Positions 1-12,875 of a DNA stretch of 64,000 nucleotides are shown here, piece after piece. The DNA is taken from assembly GCA_020746875.1 (NCBI GenBank), contig JAGTJL010000006.1, positions 2,728,001 to 2,792,000 on the forward strand. The letters are read 5' to 3'. Positions within the stretch are counted from its first letter, which is position 1. Every line of letters starts with the position of its first letter. The notes below the pieces were generated by a model. That model did not search any database and was not told where the DNA came from. It worked only from the letters and a program-made list of their open reading frames with translations. The DNA is from Rhexocercosporidium sp. MPI-PUGE-AT-0058 (Eukaryota; Ascomycota; Leotiomycetes; Helotiales). The position numbers and the translations under genes were made by a program.

Positions 1-1317
1 CCTTGCGGCATATAGGAAACCAGGTGTTCGCGCGGCTCCGGGGTAAACCTTCAGACGGCTTTTAATATGAATTCGTAGCCTTCACGATACTGTCTATTAT
101 TAATAGCGAATAATACTATATAAATAGCGTAATAAGATCATTTGGCGAGGCATTATTAAGTAAGTGAAGGTTCATATCAAAATCGGGGCAATCTATAGGT
201 TGAAAATGCGTTCCTTTAGTCTCAAGAGGCTTTTCCGCAAGTCTGAGGGTGCTTGCATCAGTAGGGTCTTGAACTGCGTGTTCCGGCATCGTGAAAAGTG
301 TCAAAAGTAATTGATTTAAGTGGAAGAAGAGGGGTTTGTTTATATTTTTGTTTATCCGGGCACGGGCCCTGAAGCCCCTGTAATGCGGGGCCACTCAGCG
401 TACGGCTACAGCGTGGGGCGCTGAAGCTGTGGCGCATGCCGCATTTAAGGGGATAGTGTCAAATGATCTCAGTGGTCGTCCTTCCTGACCCTCGAATGAT
501 ATCATCATAACTCGCAAGATCCACATCGGATATCTCGGACAGACCTCTCCTGTTATTTCAAGCTTTCCAAGCCTTTTCAAGAAGGTGCTTGATTTCTCGG
601 CTACATCGTAGGCAAAGGCGTCTTGGCTTTATTATGTAAAGCCCTTACCAGGTCTGAGCTCGAATTCTCATTCGCGGCCCTGGGCGGATCTGAGTAAGAC
701 TTTGGGACAAGGTTGTGAGCTACGATGAAGATCTTAGCCACACCCGTCGAGCCGCCACACTAGTCTTGTTAGCTCATTTCGGATGCCACTAGGATTTTTC
801 CAGAACGTCAGCGGACCGGCTGAGAATTGGTGAAAGTGATTTTGGGGTAAGGAAGAAAAGTCTTTAATATATTGTTTACTGTGATCTATGGTCTGTCTTC
901 ATCCAGAGGTGCTTTTTGAATGACAAGCGCAATTCGAAGCAGCGAGCCTGAAAGGAAACCAGGAACCGAGCACCATCGATTAGTGAGTCCGTTCCGGGTG
1001 GAGTATCCGAGTTGGATCTGCTAATGACACGCGATTTGTTCCAGCTTCTCGACCCTGTCCAGTAAGGATTCATGTCAAAGACTGCCCAAGTACTTACCCG
1101 AACCAGCCAAACATCTTCCAGCGGTTTATCAGTTCGGTGATAACTAAAATCTAGCCCTTCTTAACGGCCATGGATGTGGAGATCGCGCAACGTTACTGCC
1201 CGCAGCTCGCGTGGTGATCAACAAACGTATATTACTCCCCATCTCGCTCCTCTTGAGGCCCCAAGAGCAGCAACGTCTACCACCTTTCCTGAATTTCAAG
1301 CAAAGATAGTCGCCATC
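1..1317. other. intergenic, no gene recognised
   Basis: Only short open frames without recognisable protein character are present on either strand. The last part is the upstream region of the PTR2 transporter that starts at 1318. No clear TATA box or repeat was recognised. Confidence 0.5.
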
Positions 1318-3267
1318 ATGGCTGAACATGAAATGCACGCTGCAGAGTGAGTATTTGTTGCGCTATTACTATGAAGCTCAAAGCTCATACGATATAGAAT
1401 CCATGAGCTTGCTCAGGAGGCCAAGATTGCAAATGATCCACCCAAAAGCCCTGATCAACTCCATCCCGGTCTTGCTTTCTCAGCACCACAAGGCTCAATC
1501 CAAAACGAGAAAGATATGGAACCTCACCGCGATTCGGAAACAACATATTCGGAGACTCCTGACGACGAGGAGCCAACTCATCATGAAAAACAGACTTTGA
1601 GGAGGAGTGCGTCTTTCCCCTCATCAGAGACTTTTCAATGCTAACAGAACCTAGTTGGCGAGAACCTCCCCGTTGCTGCATGGCTTGTTGCTGTTATTGA
1701 ATTGTCGGAACGCTTCACATTCTATGGTTGCCAAGGTCTCTTCCAAAATTACGTCCAGCGACCACTCGACGGCACCTTAGGACGTGGAGCTCTAGGTCGG
1801 GGTCATCAGACCGCGACAGCCCTGACGACTTTCTTCTCTCTCTGGTGCTATGTAACTCCAATTCTCGGAGCCGTAGTCGCCGATCAATACCTCGGAAAAT
1901 ACAAAACCCTCATCATCTTCGCGTGCGTATACATTGTTGGTCTACTAATTCTCGTCTTAACTTCCCTTCCAATTGCCCTTGAGCATGGAGCCGGAATGGG
2001 GGGATTCGTTGCCGCTATCCTCATCATTGGAATCGGAACTGGTGGCATCAAATCAAACGTTGCTCCTCTCATTGCAGACCAATACCAGAGAAAGAAGATG
2101 GCCATCAAGACAATCGTCAAGACTGGCGAGAGAGTAATCATCGACCCAGCCGTTACCATCCAGCGGATATATCTCATCTTTTACTGCTGTATCAACATTG
2201 GTGCTCTCTCCTTATTAGCGACTCCCTACATGGAGCGTGACGTCGGGTTCTGGTCTGCCTACTTGCTCTGTCTCTGCATGTTCATTGTCGGATTTATTGC
2301 TCTGATCCTTGGTCGAAAGATGTATATTGTGCGACCTCCTCAGGGATCCGTCATCACAGATGCATTCAAGGCCATCTGGATCATGATCAAGCACCGAAAC
2401 ATGAACGCGCCCAAGCCTTCCTACCAGGAGGAGTTTGGCCGGAATCACACAACTCCATGGGACGACCTGTTTATCGACGAGCTGAAGCGTGCTCTGCAGG
2501 CTTGCAAGGTGTTTCTGTTTTATCCCATCTACTGGGTGGTCTACGGTCAATTTTCCGGCAACTTCGTCTCCCAAGCAGCACAAATGAATGGACACGGGAT
2601 TCCAAATGATCTGATGCAGAACTTCGACCCCATCGCCATCCTGTTCTTCGCACCACTTATCGACCGAGTCATCTATCCCGGGCTCAGAAAAATGGGCATC
2701 AACTTTCGCCCCATCAGTCGAATTACATTTGGTTTCCTCGTTGCCTCTATGTCTATGCTGTATGCAGCTGTACTTCAGCATTTTATCTACCAAACCGGTC
2801 CCTGTTACGGCCATCCACTTTGCCCAGCTTCCCTGAACGCCAAGGGTGTTGCTCAAGGAAACAACATTCATATTGCTATCCAAACACCAGCTTACATGCT
2901 TATTGGTATCTCCGAAATCTTCGCCTCTGTCACTGGTCTCGAATACGCATACATGAAAGCCCCTCCAACGATGAAATCCTTCGTTCAAGCCATGTATCTT
3001 CTTACCAACGCCTTCGGGAGCGCCATCAGTGAGGCATTCATTCCACTTGTGGGCGATCCTAAAATTCTGTGGCTTTTCACCGGGTTATGTGCTGGATCAT
3101 TCACTGTTGGTATCATTTTCTGGATCATCTTCCACAAGTATGACGCAATTGAAGATCAGAATAATGCTTTGGATGCCAAGCATGAGGATTTGGAGAATAA
3201 GCGGGCTTTGAATGCGACAGGGCATGAGGAGGAGGGACATGGAGATATTCACAGAGTCAACAAGTGA
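1318..3267 (+). CDS. PTR2-type proton-coupled peptide transporter
   Basis: This is a proton-coupled di/tripeptide importer of the POT/PTR family, expected in the plasma membrane. Three exons are inferred: 1318-1346, 1398-1606 and 1655-3267 (1851 nt, 616 residues), with phases that join exactly. The second intron has a CTAAC branch site before its AG. Exon 2 encodes an acidic, Pro/Glu-rich cytosolic N-terminus, as is usual in fungal PTR2 proteins. Exon 3 carries the transporter: ELSERFTFYG in helix 1, GAVVADQYLGKY after helix 2, and the family signature FYCCINIG near residue 254. A long cytosolic loop follows, then further membrane helices and a charged tail. Length is normal for the family and no disabling change is seen. 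The start is the first ATG in frame with exon 2; starting inside exon 3 would lose helix 1. Substrate range cannot be read from sequence. Confidence 0.93.
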
Positions 3268-3489
3268 AGGTGAGGCGGAAATGCGGATGACTGTCATGTC
3301 TGCCATCTAGAAACAGTTCTGTAGGTGGATTCACCTAAGTGAATAACGACCCAGGAGAGGATTCAGAGATCCCTCGAGGCGTGAATAAATCTAATTTTCA
3401 AAATCATTATTTTCTACTCACCGGATCATGAGATCGGCTAGCTGCCCTTCCGCATGCATCGTGAATGGTTTCTCCTTTTCCATCTGCTC

Positions 3490-3495
3490 TATAAA
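3490..3495 (+). promoter_or_regulatory. possible TATA box
   Basis: A TATAAA motif lies about 230 bp upstream of the start codon of the small secreted protein gene at 3722, in a C/T-rich stretch typical of a fungal promoter and leader. Assignment rests on motif and position only. Confidence 0.35.
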
Positions 3496-3721
3496 ATCAC
3501 TCTGTTCCGCCTCTGAACATCAACCAGTCAACTCCATCAGCAACTCCAACTCCTATTCTTGACCTCAACAAACCAACGGCCTCCTGAACACTTTGGTACT
3601 CCAATTTTTCTCGGCTCAAACAACTTCAAGTTTCCATCTCCTAGACATACATACACAGTTCTACCATCTTCAACAGTACCCCTCTGCCACTCGACTTGCA
3701 CCTCCAACTCCACCCTTGAAA

Positions 3722-4267
3722 ATGAAGTTCTCGCTTATCCCTCTCGTCTCCACTATCCTCCTCGCTTTCATGGTCTCAGCTGCTCCAACTCCTCTTCCAG
3801 AAAGCATACTTCACCACAATCACGATCTTGGCGAGACAGGTGGCCCCATCGCCCGCTCCATCATCGCCATGCATGATATCTTGACTCGCACGGTTCGTCA
3901 TCTCTCTTTTCCCGCCCCTCTGTCTCCACTCTGAGACTTCTATCCCTCTCCTCCCCTCCCTTTCGTACCTCCCCAACTGTCGTCTCTCCACCCAATATCT
4001 AATGTCAGCTCTCGGGGTCTACACATCACCCGACTATTCGTTTTCCCTCCCTACACAGTACCCATTATCCCCCCACACTCCTCAACATCCCAACTCAGAA
4101 TATCTAGCTTACAATACCAATAGCCTCATCAAGAAGAACGCTGCGGTTCCTCCCCAGGCCAGCGACCCTGCAAGGAGAACTCCGCCGTGGGTTCAGCTCT
4201 TCAATCTCGAGGCGCTGCCTTCACGGGACTTGTCGGTGTTTTGGCAGTCGCTGGAGTTATGTTCTAG
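3722..4267 (+). CDS. small secreted protein, probable GPI anchor
   Basis: This is a 104-residue protein from two inferred exons, 3722-3892 and 4124-4267 (phase 0; donor GTTCGT, acceptor AATAG). Residues 1-20 form a signal peptide (MKFSLIPLVSTILLAFMVSA) followed by a Pro-rich start of the mature chain. The middle has only two Cys (RCGSSPGQRPC). The C-terminus is a short hydrophobic tail (AAFTGLVGVLAVAGVMF) preceded by small residues, the layout of a GPI-attachment signal, so a wall- or membrane-anchored surface protein is likely. A diverged tandem copy at 5101-5507 keeps the same exon layout, which supports this model. I do not recognise the family, and function is unknown. The 231-bp intron is long for this window and the GTTCGT donor is non-consensus, so exon boundaries need transcript support. 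Confidence 0.68.
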
Positions 4268-5100
4268 ATGCTGAAAGTATGCTCACATCTCATTATCTTC
4301 TGATGCTTCGACTTTTGAGCGCTTACTGACCATTTCTCTTTTGCATTGTAGAATTCATAACAGTGACTTGGGTGTAGGGATATTGAGAGTTATGACGGAT
4401 GATTGCTGTCTTGGAGACGTCGTTGGTCTACATATACATTCGTTGCTTTTGTTCGATAAAGTTGTCATGTGGAGAATGTACAGAGTAGATATTGACCTCG
4501 TCTGTGTTTCGTGTGTTAGAAAAGTTCGCGAGAAGATTCTACTGCTCAACGCAAACACTGGGATAGTAAATGAATGCCATCATCTGCCTCATCGCTGAAC
4601 CCAGTAGCTCTGGGCTACGAAAATGTGAAGTGATTCAGTGATGTGCACACAACTAAATCGAATGTTCTTCGGACGTGAGAGTACTAAAAGTATATCGTTA
4701 CTTTGAAAGTGGTAAGCAGAGAAACTTAAAAATTCATCTTGAAGATAATTAAATCTTCGGATGCGGAAGAATAAGCCCGATGAATTCTGTGCAGGAGTAC
4801 TCTGGAGAGAAAACAGATTTCTCTGCATCACGTAGCAACAGAATTTCGATGAAGGAGTCCTTCTGATACGGCCATTTTCTCTGAATTATAATCACCAAAT
4901 CTTTTTCGGGCAATCGTTGACTCTTCCCAGCGCCTAAGTTTCCATAAATATCCACAGTCTTCCTCTCCTTGAGACTTCCAACTAGCCGCCTCCAGACCAT
5001 CTATTTTTATTCTCTGCAGCTTATCGATCTTTACAAGAACACCAACGTAATCATCCAACTTCTCAGCAGCAATAGAAACACCAACAACCAAAGAAAGCTA
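4268..5100. other. intergenic between tandem copies
   Basis: This holds the downstream region of the first secreted-protein gene and the upstream region of its dead copy. Short open frames are present but have no recognisable protein character. Confidence 0.4.
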
Positions 5101-5507
5101 ATAACGACGCGACCTGTCCTCTTGCTCTCAATCCTCGTCCCCGCCCTTCTCCTTTCTGCAGCTCCAACTCCAACTCTACGGGAAGCACTCACATCTACAC
5201 CCCTCCATACAGAATCAGACGTCCCTACCGCCCGTACCGCCCTCAATCTCCATGATATCATAACACAAGAGGTAAGCAGAAAACCTATCCTTAGTACCAA
5301 GTTCTAGCCCAACCTATCTCTCCTAAAATCAAACTCACCACTGAAATATGCCCTCTAAAGTAGGCGAAGCCCCTCATCGAGCGCGACGGCTGGGGCTCCT
5401 CACCCTACCAACAACCTTGCAAAGACACTGGTTAGTCTGTTCGAGCATCCAGTCTTACTCTTGCGTCTCTCCTCGGCACTTCGGTCCTCATGGGGCTTTT
5501 GTTTTAG
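5101..5507 (+). pseudogene. dead tandem copy of the small secreted protein gene
   Basis: This is a paralogue of the gene at 3722. Inferred exons are 5101-5271 and 5364-5507, with a GTAAGC donor, a TAG acceptor and phase 0; both exons have exactly the same lengths as in the first gene (171 and 144 nt). The hydrophobic leader and SAAPTP cleavage region match position by position, and so do the LHDI segment, the GSSPxQxPCK motif and a hydrophobic tail. The codon aligned with the start ATG is ATA (5101-5103). A TAG stop lies in frame at 5433-5435, just after the PCKDTG segment, while the frame continues to the expected terminal TAG at 5505-5507. Each change is one C:G-to-T:A transition (ATG to ATA; CAG to TAG is the simplest history for the stop). 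No other in-frame ATG precedes the leader. The TAG overlaps a possible GTTAGT donor, so re-splicing is a weak alternative. Confidence 0.72.
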
Positions 5508-6149
5508 TTCCCCGTGTTCGGTTTCATGGAGAGTCACATGTGCATTTCCAGTGATCATGCATGTGGTTTCTGACCTTTCAAGTACTTTATCTAGTTGCGG
5601 ATTCTTGGGTATGGACGAGGGTATCTTCTGTCCTGATGGGACGTTTCCTTAGGTTGGCCCCGGTAGTAATCCGGATTGGATGGATAAGCATAATACTAGC
5701 TGGGGATCATTCGTCGAGTACTGTATATAATTCTCTAGTGGCGGGCAATTGTTGGCTTTGCATGTATTTAGATATCTTCAAACATTGGCAACCAAAAACA
5801 TGCCGCTTGTTGCTTACGTGATGTACAGCCAGTAAAGCAATGATAAAAAGGCTGTGCTTTACTCGGTGTACCGTTGAACGAAGACAAAATGGTTGGGCAT
5901 TAGTGAAAGGGGAAAATCATAGCAATTTAATAGAGGAGATTCACACTAGAATAATTTCAATTGCTCTGCATTCAGTTTCTGTTTAGCAAAGGTATCGAGA
6001 GCAGCTCTAGCAATTAGTAGCATGAAATACGGTCCGAAACGAAGCGTCATTTCGGAAACATCCGCACTTTATTGACCCTTGATGCCAACCATTTGGTCAC
6101 CGAGATGATGATGCCAAACCTAGCTGCTCACTTCCTCCTTAGAGAAAGC
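5508..6149. other. intergenic, no gene seen
   Basis: This lies between the dead secreted-protein copy and the stop codon of the sugar porter on the opposite strand. No supported coding or RNA feature was recognised. Confidence 0.45.
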
Positions 6150-8592
6150 TCAAACAAGCTCCTTGTGACCAGTATCAACACCTGAGCTAACCGCCTCAGG
6201 CTTCGTAGATTCGCGATCACTCTCCGTCCACTCGTTCTGCTCGAAATGATACAACTCCTCACAAGTGGCATCCTTTCTCCATAGTACGTAGCGCTTGAAC
6301 CACCACGGCAAAGCCTTTGTAAGCTGATACTTTGCATGTGCTCTCGTCGTGACACCGAACACGTAATCCAGCTCCTCGAGAGTTCTCTGCTTGGTCTCTG
6401 GCAAGAACAAGAAGATGAGCACGAGAGCGATGATGTTCATTCCAGCGTAGAAGCCAAATGCGCCTTGTACGCCAAAGGCTTTCAGCTGCCGGGGAAATGT
6501 GAGAGATACGACGGTCGCCCAGAAGTTGTTGGTTGCCACAGCCCAGGACATGCCGATTTCTCGATGACTGAGTGGGAATACTTCGGCGGAGTATGTAAAT
6601 GGAACGGGTCCTTCACCAGGCGAGTAGAAGGCGTCGTAGACGTAGATGAAGAATGTTACGAGTCCGAGGTGGGCACGGCTGGATGGAGAGATGTAGTACG
6701 ACATTCCGGCTGCGAGGAGGGACCAGCACATATTGGGGAATGTGAAGAGAAGAAGGCCACGGCGACCAAAGGTGTCGATTGTCCCTAGGATGGGAATTAG
6801 CACGATGTATCAAATATTTGGATGGGCAGCTGAGAAATGACAGGGTACACTTACAAATTGCAGGCCAAGCAAAGACGAAATTGACCAGACCGAATCCGAA
6901 TGAGGCGAGAAGTGCAGTGATGTTGTTCGCACCTGATTGCTCGAAGATGGTAGATGAATAGAAGGCGATGATGTTGACTGGCTAAAGTTAGATATGAACT
7001 TTTCGACGCAGAGGGATAACTCACTTCCACACATCTGCTGGGCAATCATCACAATACCCGAAGCCTGAGTAGCTCGACGAAGACGAGGAATGGTGAAGAG
7101 TTCAATAAAGCGAGTGAACATGTTTCCGTTCTTCGAAAGTCCGGATTCCTCGAGCAGGGCATCCTCATAGACAAGCTGGGCGTGGATGAAGTACAAGTCT
7201 CTGGCGGCTTGGAGAGGGCTGTTACGAAGTCGAAGGAGGGATTTGTATGCTTGTGGGATCTTGCGCTTCTTCAAGAGCCAACGGGGGGATTCGGGGCAGA
7301 AGAAGATGCCGAGGACGAGGGGAACGGCTGGGACGAACGCGGATGCGAGCTGGAGACGCCATGCGATGGAACCGGTGTTGACGAATCTGACGGGGTTTGT
7401 CAGCATGAATCTTTGATTGATAGCTCTGGATTGAGGGCGAGACTTGTCGAGAAAAATCTCCAACACAGCGCAGAACCCGGGATATCAGAAAATTGAAATA
7501 GGAGAGGATGTACATACACCAGATTAGCACAAGTACCCAAGAAGATACCAAATGCAGTCCAGACTTGCCAACTCATGACCAAACCACCTCGAATACTTGT
7601 TGGTGCAATCTCTGCGGAGTACACTGGAACCGTAACTTCCTTCAGACCCATACCGAGTCCAAGAAGAACCTGTATATGATCAGCGGATGCTCGCAGGTTC
7701 TGTTAGGTATGAAAAGCTCACACGACACGCAACCAATTGTCCCCATTTCTGTGTCAAACCGGATCCAATTGGAGACAGGACACTGAAAATGGCAGCGATG
7801 AAGATGGTACCACGACGACCAAGAAAGTGATTGACGGGGTCGGAGATCCAGGCAGCACTGTCAAACGTGAGTTCACGACCTCCTCATCAACCAGAAAAAC
7901 TTACAAGAGACAGATGGCAATATATGGGGACGAATTGACGAAACCAACAAGCCAAGAGTTCTTGCTGCAGATTGCAGGGGTTGCGCAGTACTTTGGATTA
8001 TCAGAGATGCCCATCTGGATTGCGAAGGTGAGATTGGCGCCATTCGAACCAGTCTGATCCCAACCCTGGACACAAGCAGCGATGGAGTTGAGCACAATGG
8101 TGAGGTAGAGGATTCTGGGATGCTTCCATTTGCGGGTCACCTCCTCGGTCAAGACGCGACGGTCCTCATCGTCCAGTTCATGGATGGAATCGATACGGCC
8201 GGGGCTTTGCGCGACTAGAGCTCCCTTGATCAGGTAGGGTGTGATATCAGCGAGGTCGAATTCGGCGGCGAAGTCTTCAACATCTCGAATCAATTGGTCC
8301 TTTGGGATGCCCACAAGGGGGTTCTTGATTCTGTACTGCATTAGTCAAAGGTGAGGGGAATGGACAACGTGCAACACACTCTCCGGTGGTATTCTCTGCG
8401 ATGGCAGCGAGCTTCTCCTTGCGTCGTTCAGCATCGAGAAAGATGGATTGCTTGCGCTTTTCGTTATGAGGGACTTCGATGGGTTCAGAGGCTGGAGTTG
8501 CCTTGGGACTGGAGACTGTCAACTTCGTCGAGATTGAGGGAGAAGAGATATACTCACGCAGTGTCGATGTCTGGCGCACCAGGATCGGCCAT
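6150..8592 (-). CDS. MFS sugar porter family transporter
   Basis: This is a plasma-membrane sugar:H+ symporter-type protein of the major facilitator superfamily (sugar porter family); the sugar is not predictable. Eight exons are inferred on the minus strand: 8558-8592, 8380-8508, 7905-8330, 7722-7857, 7518-7669, 7025-7386, 6855-6977 and 6150-6784. They total 1998 nt (665 residues) with every phase agreeing. Sugar-porter marks are visible: FLGRRGT after helix 2, a [17 protein letters not shown] segment, [11 protein letters not shown] at the start of the central loop, [14 protein letters not shown] in helix 7, DTFGRR, and [15 protein letters not shown] at the C-terminus. The N-terminal cytosolic region of about 130 residues is longer than in typical hexose transporters, and a hydrophilic C-tail follows. 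No disruption was found despite the many introns. Confidence 0.92.
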
Positions 8593-11500
8593 GATTGCGG
8601 TAGGTAGGTGGAAGGGGGATTGGTGTAGGAGTGTAAGAGGGGAGATATCAAGGAGGGAGGAATTGAGGCAGCGAAAGAAGGCCTACTTATGAGAGAGTTT
8701 GACTGATAGACTGATAAGCGACAAGGTGATTGTTCGTGTTTTCTTCGGCGGGAGACTGGGGTTGAAGCTGTCTTTATACTTTCTCTGGTGACGAATCTTC
8801 TCCCCACCTCTGCTGTCCGGGGTGAATTTTTCTGCCCATGCAGTTCATTTTCAAGGGTTGCTGGAGGTGGAGGGATGGAGGGATGGGGATGGAGGCATGG
8901 AGCATTGGCGGGGTGTTTCTCGTGGAGCTCGGCAGCTGGAATGACCCCAGGAAAGGCGACCTCGAAGCTACATACAGTCAAGCTACCCTTGAAACCACCA
9001 CCACTACCACCATCCTCGCATCAGCACAGCATCATCATCGATACCACTATAAACAACCACACCACCACACTAGTTGAAATGGTGATGCATGTCGAGGGTT
9101 GATGGTGGCCCGCTGTTGGCTCACCTGCATTGCCTGCATATACCTGCCCGTCCATGCACACATACATCTCGCCAGAACACCAGCAAGCACCCGACCAATG
9201 GCAACGCACCGTATCATATCTCTTGCTGTCACACAGCAGCTCAACCGAAAGCCACCGAGCGAATTCATATCATCGAAATGCTGATCACTGTACGTTCTTT
9301 AATCCAGGGTAGGTATCTCCCGATATGTTGTAGCTCATCAACATGGCCATGGAGTAATTACACTGGCAACTGGACTTTACCCAACCACTAGTGATCAAGC
9401 TCACCAAGACTCCTTGTCAGTTTCTTAGTGAAAGCCAATCTTTTAGCTCTCTGCAGATCATATCCTAGGCACGCCAAGATACGGACGACCATGCTCTGGC
9501 CATGGTGCAGCTGACCGCCTACAGACTATGAGCTTCTAAATGTACCCAATGAGACAAACGAATGGTGTGCAACAAACCGTGGATTGGTAATTATTCCCCT
9601 GAACCCGAGACCGAATAGTACCTAAGACTTTGTTGATTCGGGGTGGCCGAGATGATTTTTCTGTTCTGTTCCCGCAGTCGAGTTTGGTTTTAAGAATACG
9701 GTGATGGGCTGGGATGGGGATGGGATTCGATGTGGACCAAAAGCAGGGAAGCTTGCATGCTTATGCTCATGCTGTAGCTTCGAGATGCTACCCCGCAACG
9801 CCAGCTGGTCATCTTGAGCTTAGCGATTCTGAGCTTCATACGCCACTTCGACCCTGTCTTCTCTCACAAGAGCCATCTGCAATTAGCCTGCGAAGCCCCC
9901 GACTCTTGGGACTGCTACTTCGATGATTTCACCAGAAAGCTTTGGAGAGGAAAACGTGACGGCACGGCGTGCGTGAACTCGGATCAAATGCCGGCGTGTA
10001 TGATCATGGATGCGGTTACAAAGTTAGCCGACTGTACAGAAAGTCAATGCCCGACAGGGTACATTTGTTGTTGCCTTGTGTTGTGGCTTGAAGCCCGAGA
10101 TAAACGGGACGCCCACAGAACGCCATCAGAAAGCCATCGACGGGGGAGAGTGCCAGCGGCTTCGGAGGCGTCTGCGGCTTAAACCCCATAGTTTCCCCCT
10201 CTGCAGGGTACATTTGTTGTTGCCTGAAGATATTGAGGGGATCCGAACCAGAATCGGAGTTGGAGAGAAGGAATTTCCTGTAGTCGACCGAGACAATGTG
10301 AGATTTTGGAAGAAAGGATTGAGATAATTGGTTCTTTGCGACGGCCCTTTTCGAGTTTGCAGATATGAGTCTGGCCGAAGGGTTTTTGTAATCGGGTTGG
10401 GAATAGTGTCGAGTCGAGTTTGGGTGATCTGAAACTCACTCGACGAGGTGGGGTAAGCAAGTCGCTTTTGTTGAAAGTTGTCTGATAATCAGGTGGCCTG
10501 TTCCGTAAACACCTTTCGGATATTCGCACCAAGAAAAGATATTGTTCAAGGAGTTGATGGGGGATGTGACTCGTGCTTGTGTGGAAGGACTTGCAAGGGT
10601 TTCTCTCGCAGCGTCCCCTCACAGAGCACTTCTTCATACCATCCATAGCACACCACTGGGAAGACCTGTACCAGACTGATCATAGGAACCCACCCGAATA
10701 GGCCATATCAGTCATCACTGGCGACTGGAAACATGGCTGCCTCTATCCATACCAAGATACTGTTTGCCCAAAGAAGTAGCTGAATGGTTTCTACGCCAAG
10801 TTGCTGCGACAAATCCTACAGAGACTTTCTCATCTGTCCTGAACTCATGACTGATTCGCCTTGCTGCAAATATTCCTTTTGACTTCCTACTGCCAAAGAA
10901 TCGGAAAAATAGGACAAGGCGAGGCAAAGCAAATTAAGGATCAGTAAGATATCGTCGATGAAGTCGGACTCATCAACATGTGCAATGGGGACTGTTTATG
11001 GACCAGCATTCCGTAACGAGAGATAGATGGTGGAAGGTTTGAAGATACCAGGGGCCTGTGCAGTCTCTTAACTTCCAAGTGCTCCCATGTCCTGCACTGG
11101 CAGAGACAGGAACTTCTCCCTGGCCAAGAGCCTTTCCCCCAAAAATCTTTCGACTTGAGTTGGTATAAGATGCACTGAAGGGGAGAGCCTACTCCACGAG
11201 AGCTCAGCTCAGTCAAACTCAACACAAAAAGAGAGAACTTAATATTGAAATCAAACGATAACATTTAAATGAATTCATTCACGGCAAGAAGTATTAACAT
11301 CGAAAATACAAAGCTCGGTGAAACGAGTTACGACGTGCAACTTGCACGCAGGTAATACTGATGTCGCTAACTCACTGGAGGGGCAGCTCACTTGAGCTTT
11401 GGCGCCACGCTAGAGCACATGAACAACGGGACCGTAGTGCGATGGGTGAACTTGTAACTGATATGAATCGAAGCAGAAAATAAAATTGATTTATGTTCAA

Positions 11501-11828
11501 GTTGGAATTGGCAGCAGTTTCTTGGTGGGCAAGGCTTCGTATTTGACAGTACAGTCACATGACCTGCTGGGAGCTTGAAGGTGCTGCCTAACAGTTGCGC
11601 GTCTTCCAACCCCTCTCGTATCTTCTTCCTCTTCCTCCACCAGCATTCAACATTCAGCATCCACCACTCTACAGGCAGACGCTAGAGGCGCTGTTCAATT
11701 GGGGCCACATTTGTAGATTCCGTGCAGATCTAATTGTCCGGACAAGCTGTCTAATACGATCTATTTGGGCGAGTCAATAGTCTCGAACCAGTGTACAAGA
11801 GCGTGTTGGACCAAGTTGTGTCAACACC
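8593..11828. other. long region without a supported gene
   Basis: About 3.2 kb with no convincing coding region. It holds purine-rich, GGGATGGAG-like simple sequence near 8865-8915, a CA/CCA-rich stretch near 9000-9070 and a 22-bp direct repeat at 10055/10204. An open frame at 9814-10182 has several Cys but no ATG and is not called. The segment nearest 8600-8800 should contain the promoter of the sugar porter. Confidence 0.45.
10055..10225. repeat. 22-bp direct repeat pair
   Basis: The same 22 bases (beginning CAGGGTACATTTG and ending TTGCCT) occur at 10055-10076 and 10204-10225, 149 bp apart, in non-coding DNA. This may be a small local duplication or a deletion hot spot; no function is implied. 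Confidence 0.7.
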
Positions 11829-12875
11829 ATGGGTATTGCTCCACTCTTCAGCACAGAGCTCATTATTTTGCTGTTCTGTGTTGTCAGCGACTCATATGAC
11901 AGTGGAAAGACAATATGCTGACATATCTGTCTGCTAGTTTCAATTACCCCCAGCACAAACTTGTCCCCCCATACCATTGATGCACCCAACAAGACCTTTT
12001 CAAAGTTCTCCGAGTTCCCAAGAGAGATTCAACTCAAGATATGGCAGCATGCGGTCCCAGACCCTCGATCGGTCCTAGGCACTGTCCGTATCATCCTCGA
12101 CTTCGACCTATCCACACCTCGAGCTATTCTTCCTTCAATTCGAGAACTTAAACGGTCGTATCGATTCATGCATAACCCCCAATTCGCCGAAGACGAGGAG
12201 GACACCGACGAAGATAGCGGGGACAGCGATCAGTACAGCGACGAGTCTAGCGATGTGGATGGATTCTATTCCTCGGAAGAAACAATCATGTGGAAGCCCT
12301 CAGATATCACAATGGCTGTTTCTCGCCGTCCGGTGTTTGCTCTTTTGCATGCTTGCAAATTGGCGCGAGTAGCTACACTGGAACGATACAAATTGTCTAC
12401 TGGATCTGAGATTGAAGAGGAGAATATCCCCTGGTGGGTTCCCGAAGAGGATATGGTGATATTTGTAGGACATGGCTTTAGAGAGAGGTTGACTTGGGTA
12501 CACTGGTTATTCCGTGCGCGGGCAGAGCCTCTCCCTGTTTTCGAGTCGCTGGAACATCTGGCCCTCGCAAGTGAGCGTACTCTGGAGGATTACCTCATAT
12601 CGGGATCTCTGAAGTGGCATTTGGACGAGGACTGGCTTCCCAATTTCCCTGCGCTTCAGAGCTTCACCCTTCTTCTTGACCCTGTACTAGTCCTGGATCG
12701 GAAGGCAGGCAGAATTCTGCTCCACGAGCCGGAAGAAGAGCCCGTTTACTCATTTGGGGGATACAGACCTGCCGAGATTGTGAAACGTTTGACTATCGCC
12801 TTTGAGGAAGCGCTGCCATCGGATATGGAGGTACCACTGGTGGAAGTGTTTGTTGCCGGCTGGAAGAGGGGTTGA
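11829..12875 (+). CDS. 2EXR domain protein
   Basis: This is a protein of about 305 residues whose N-terminal part has the 2EXR pattern: a short lead-in, then FSEFPREIQLKIWQHA and VPDPR. 2EXR proteins are abundant, F-box-like fungal proteins of unknown role. A strongly acidic Asp/Glu/Ser run follows near residues 75-105, then a region rich in Trp and charged residues. The main open frame runs from 11938 to 12875 without ATG at its head. I infer a tiny first exon, 11829-11832 (ATGG), spliced to 11938 (acceptor CTGCTAG, phase matching). The donor GTATTG is not consensus, so the true 5' end may lie elsewhere. The rest of the frame is clean. Confidence 0.75.

Noticed and set aside
2215..2988. 257-codon open frame on the minus strand
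   Set aside because: It lies wholly antisense to the membrane-spanning part of the PTR2 transporter; its composition is what the complement of that gene would give.
9047..9268. CA/CCA-rich stretch as a regulatory repeat
   Set aside because: Short, imperfect simple sequence with no gene nearby that it would serve.
9814..10182. Cys-containing open frame that could be a small secreted protein
   Set aside because: No ATG, a stop just upstream in frame, no signal peptide and no splice signals that would supply a start.
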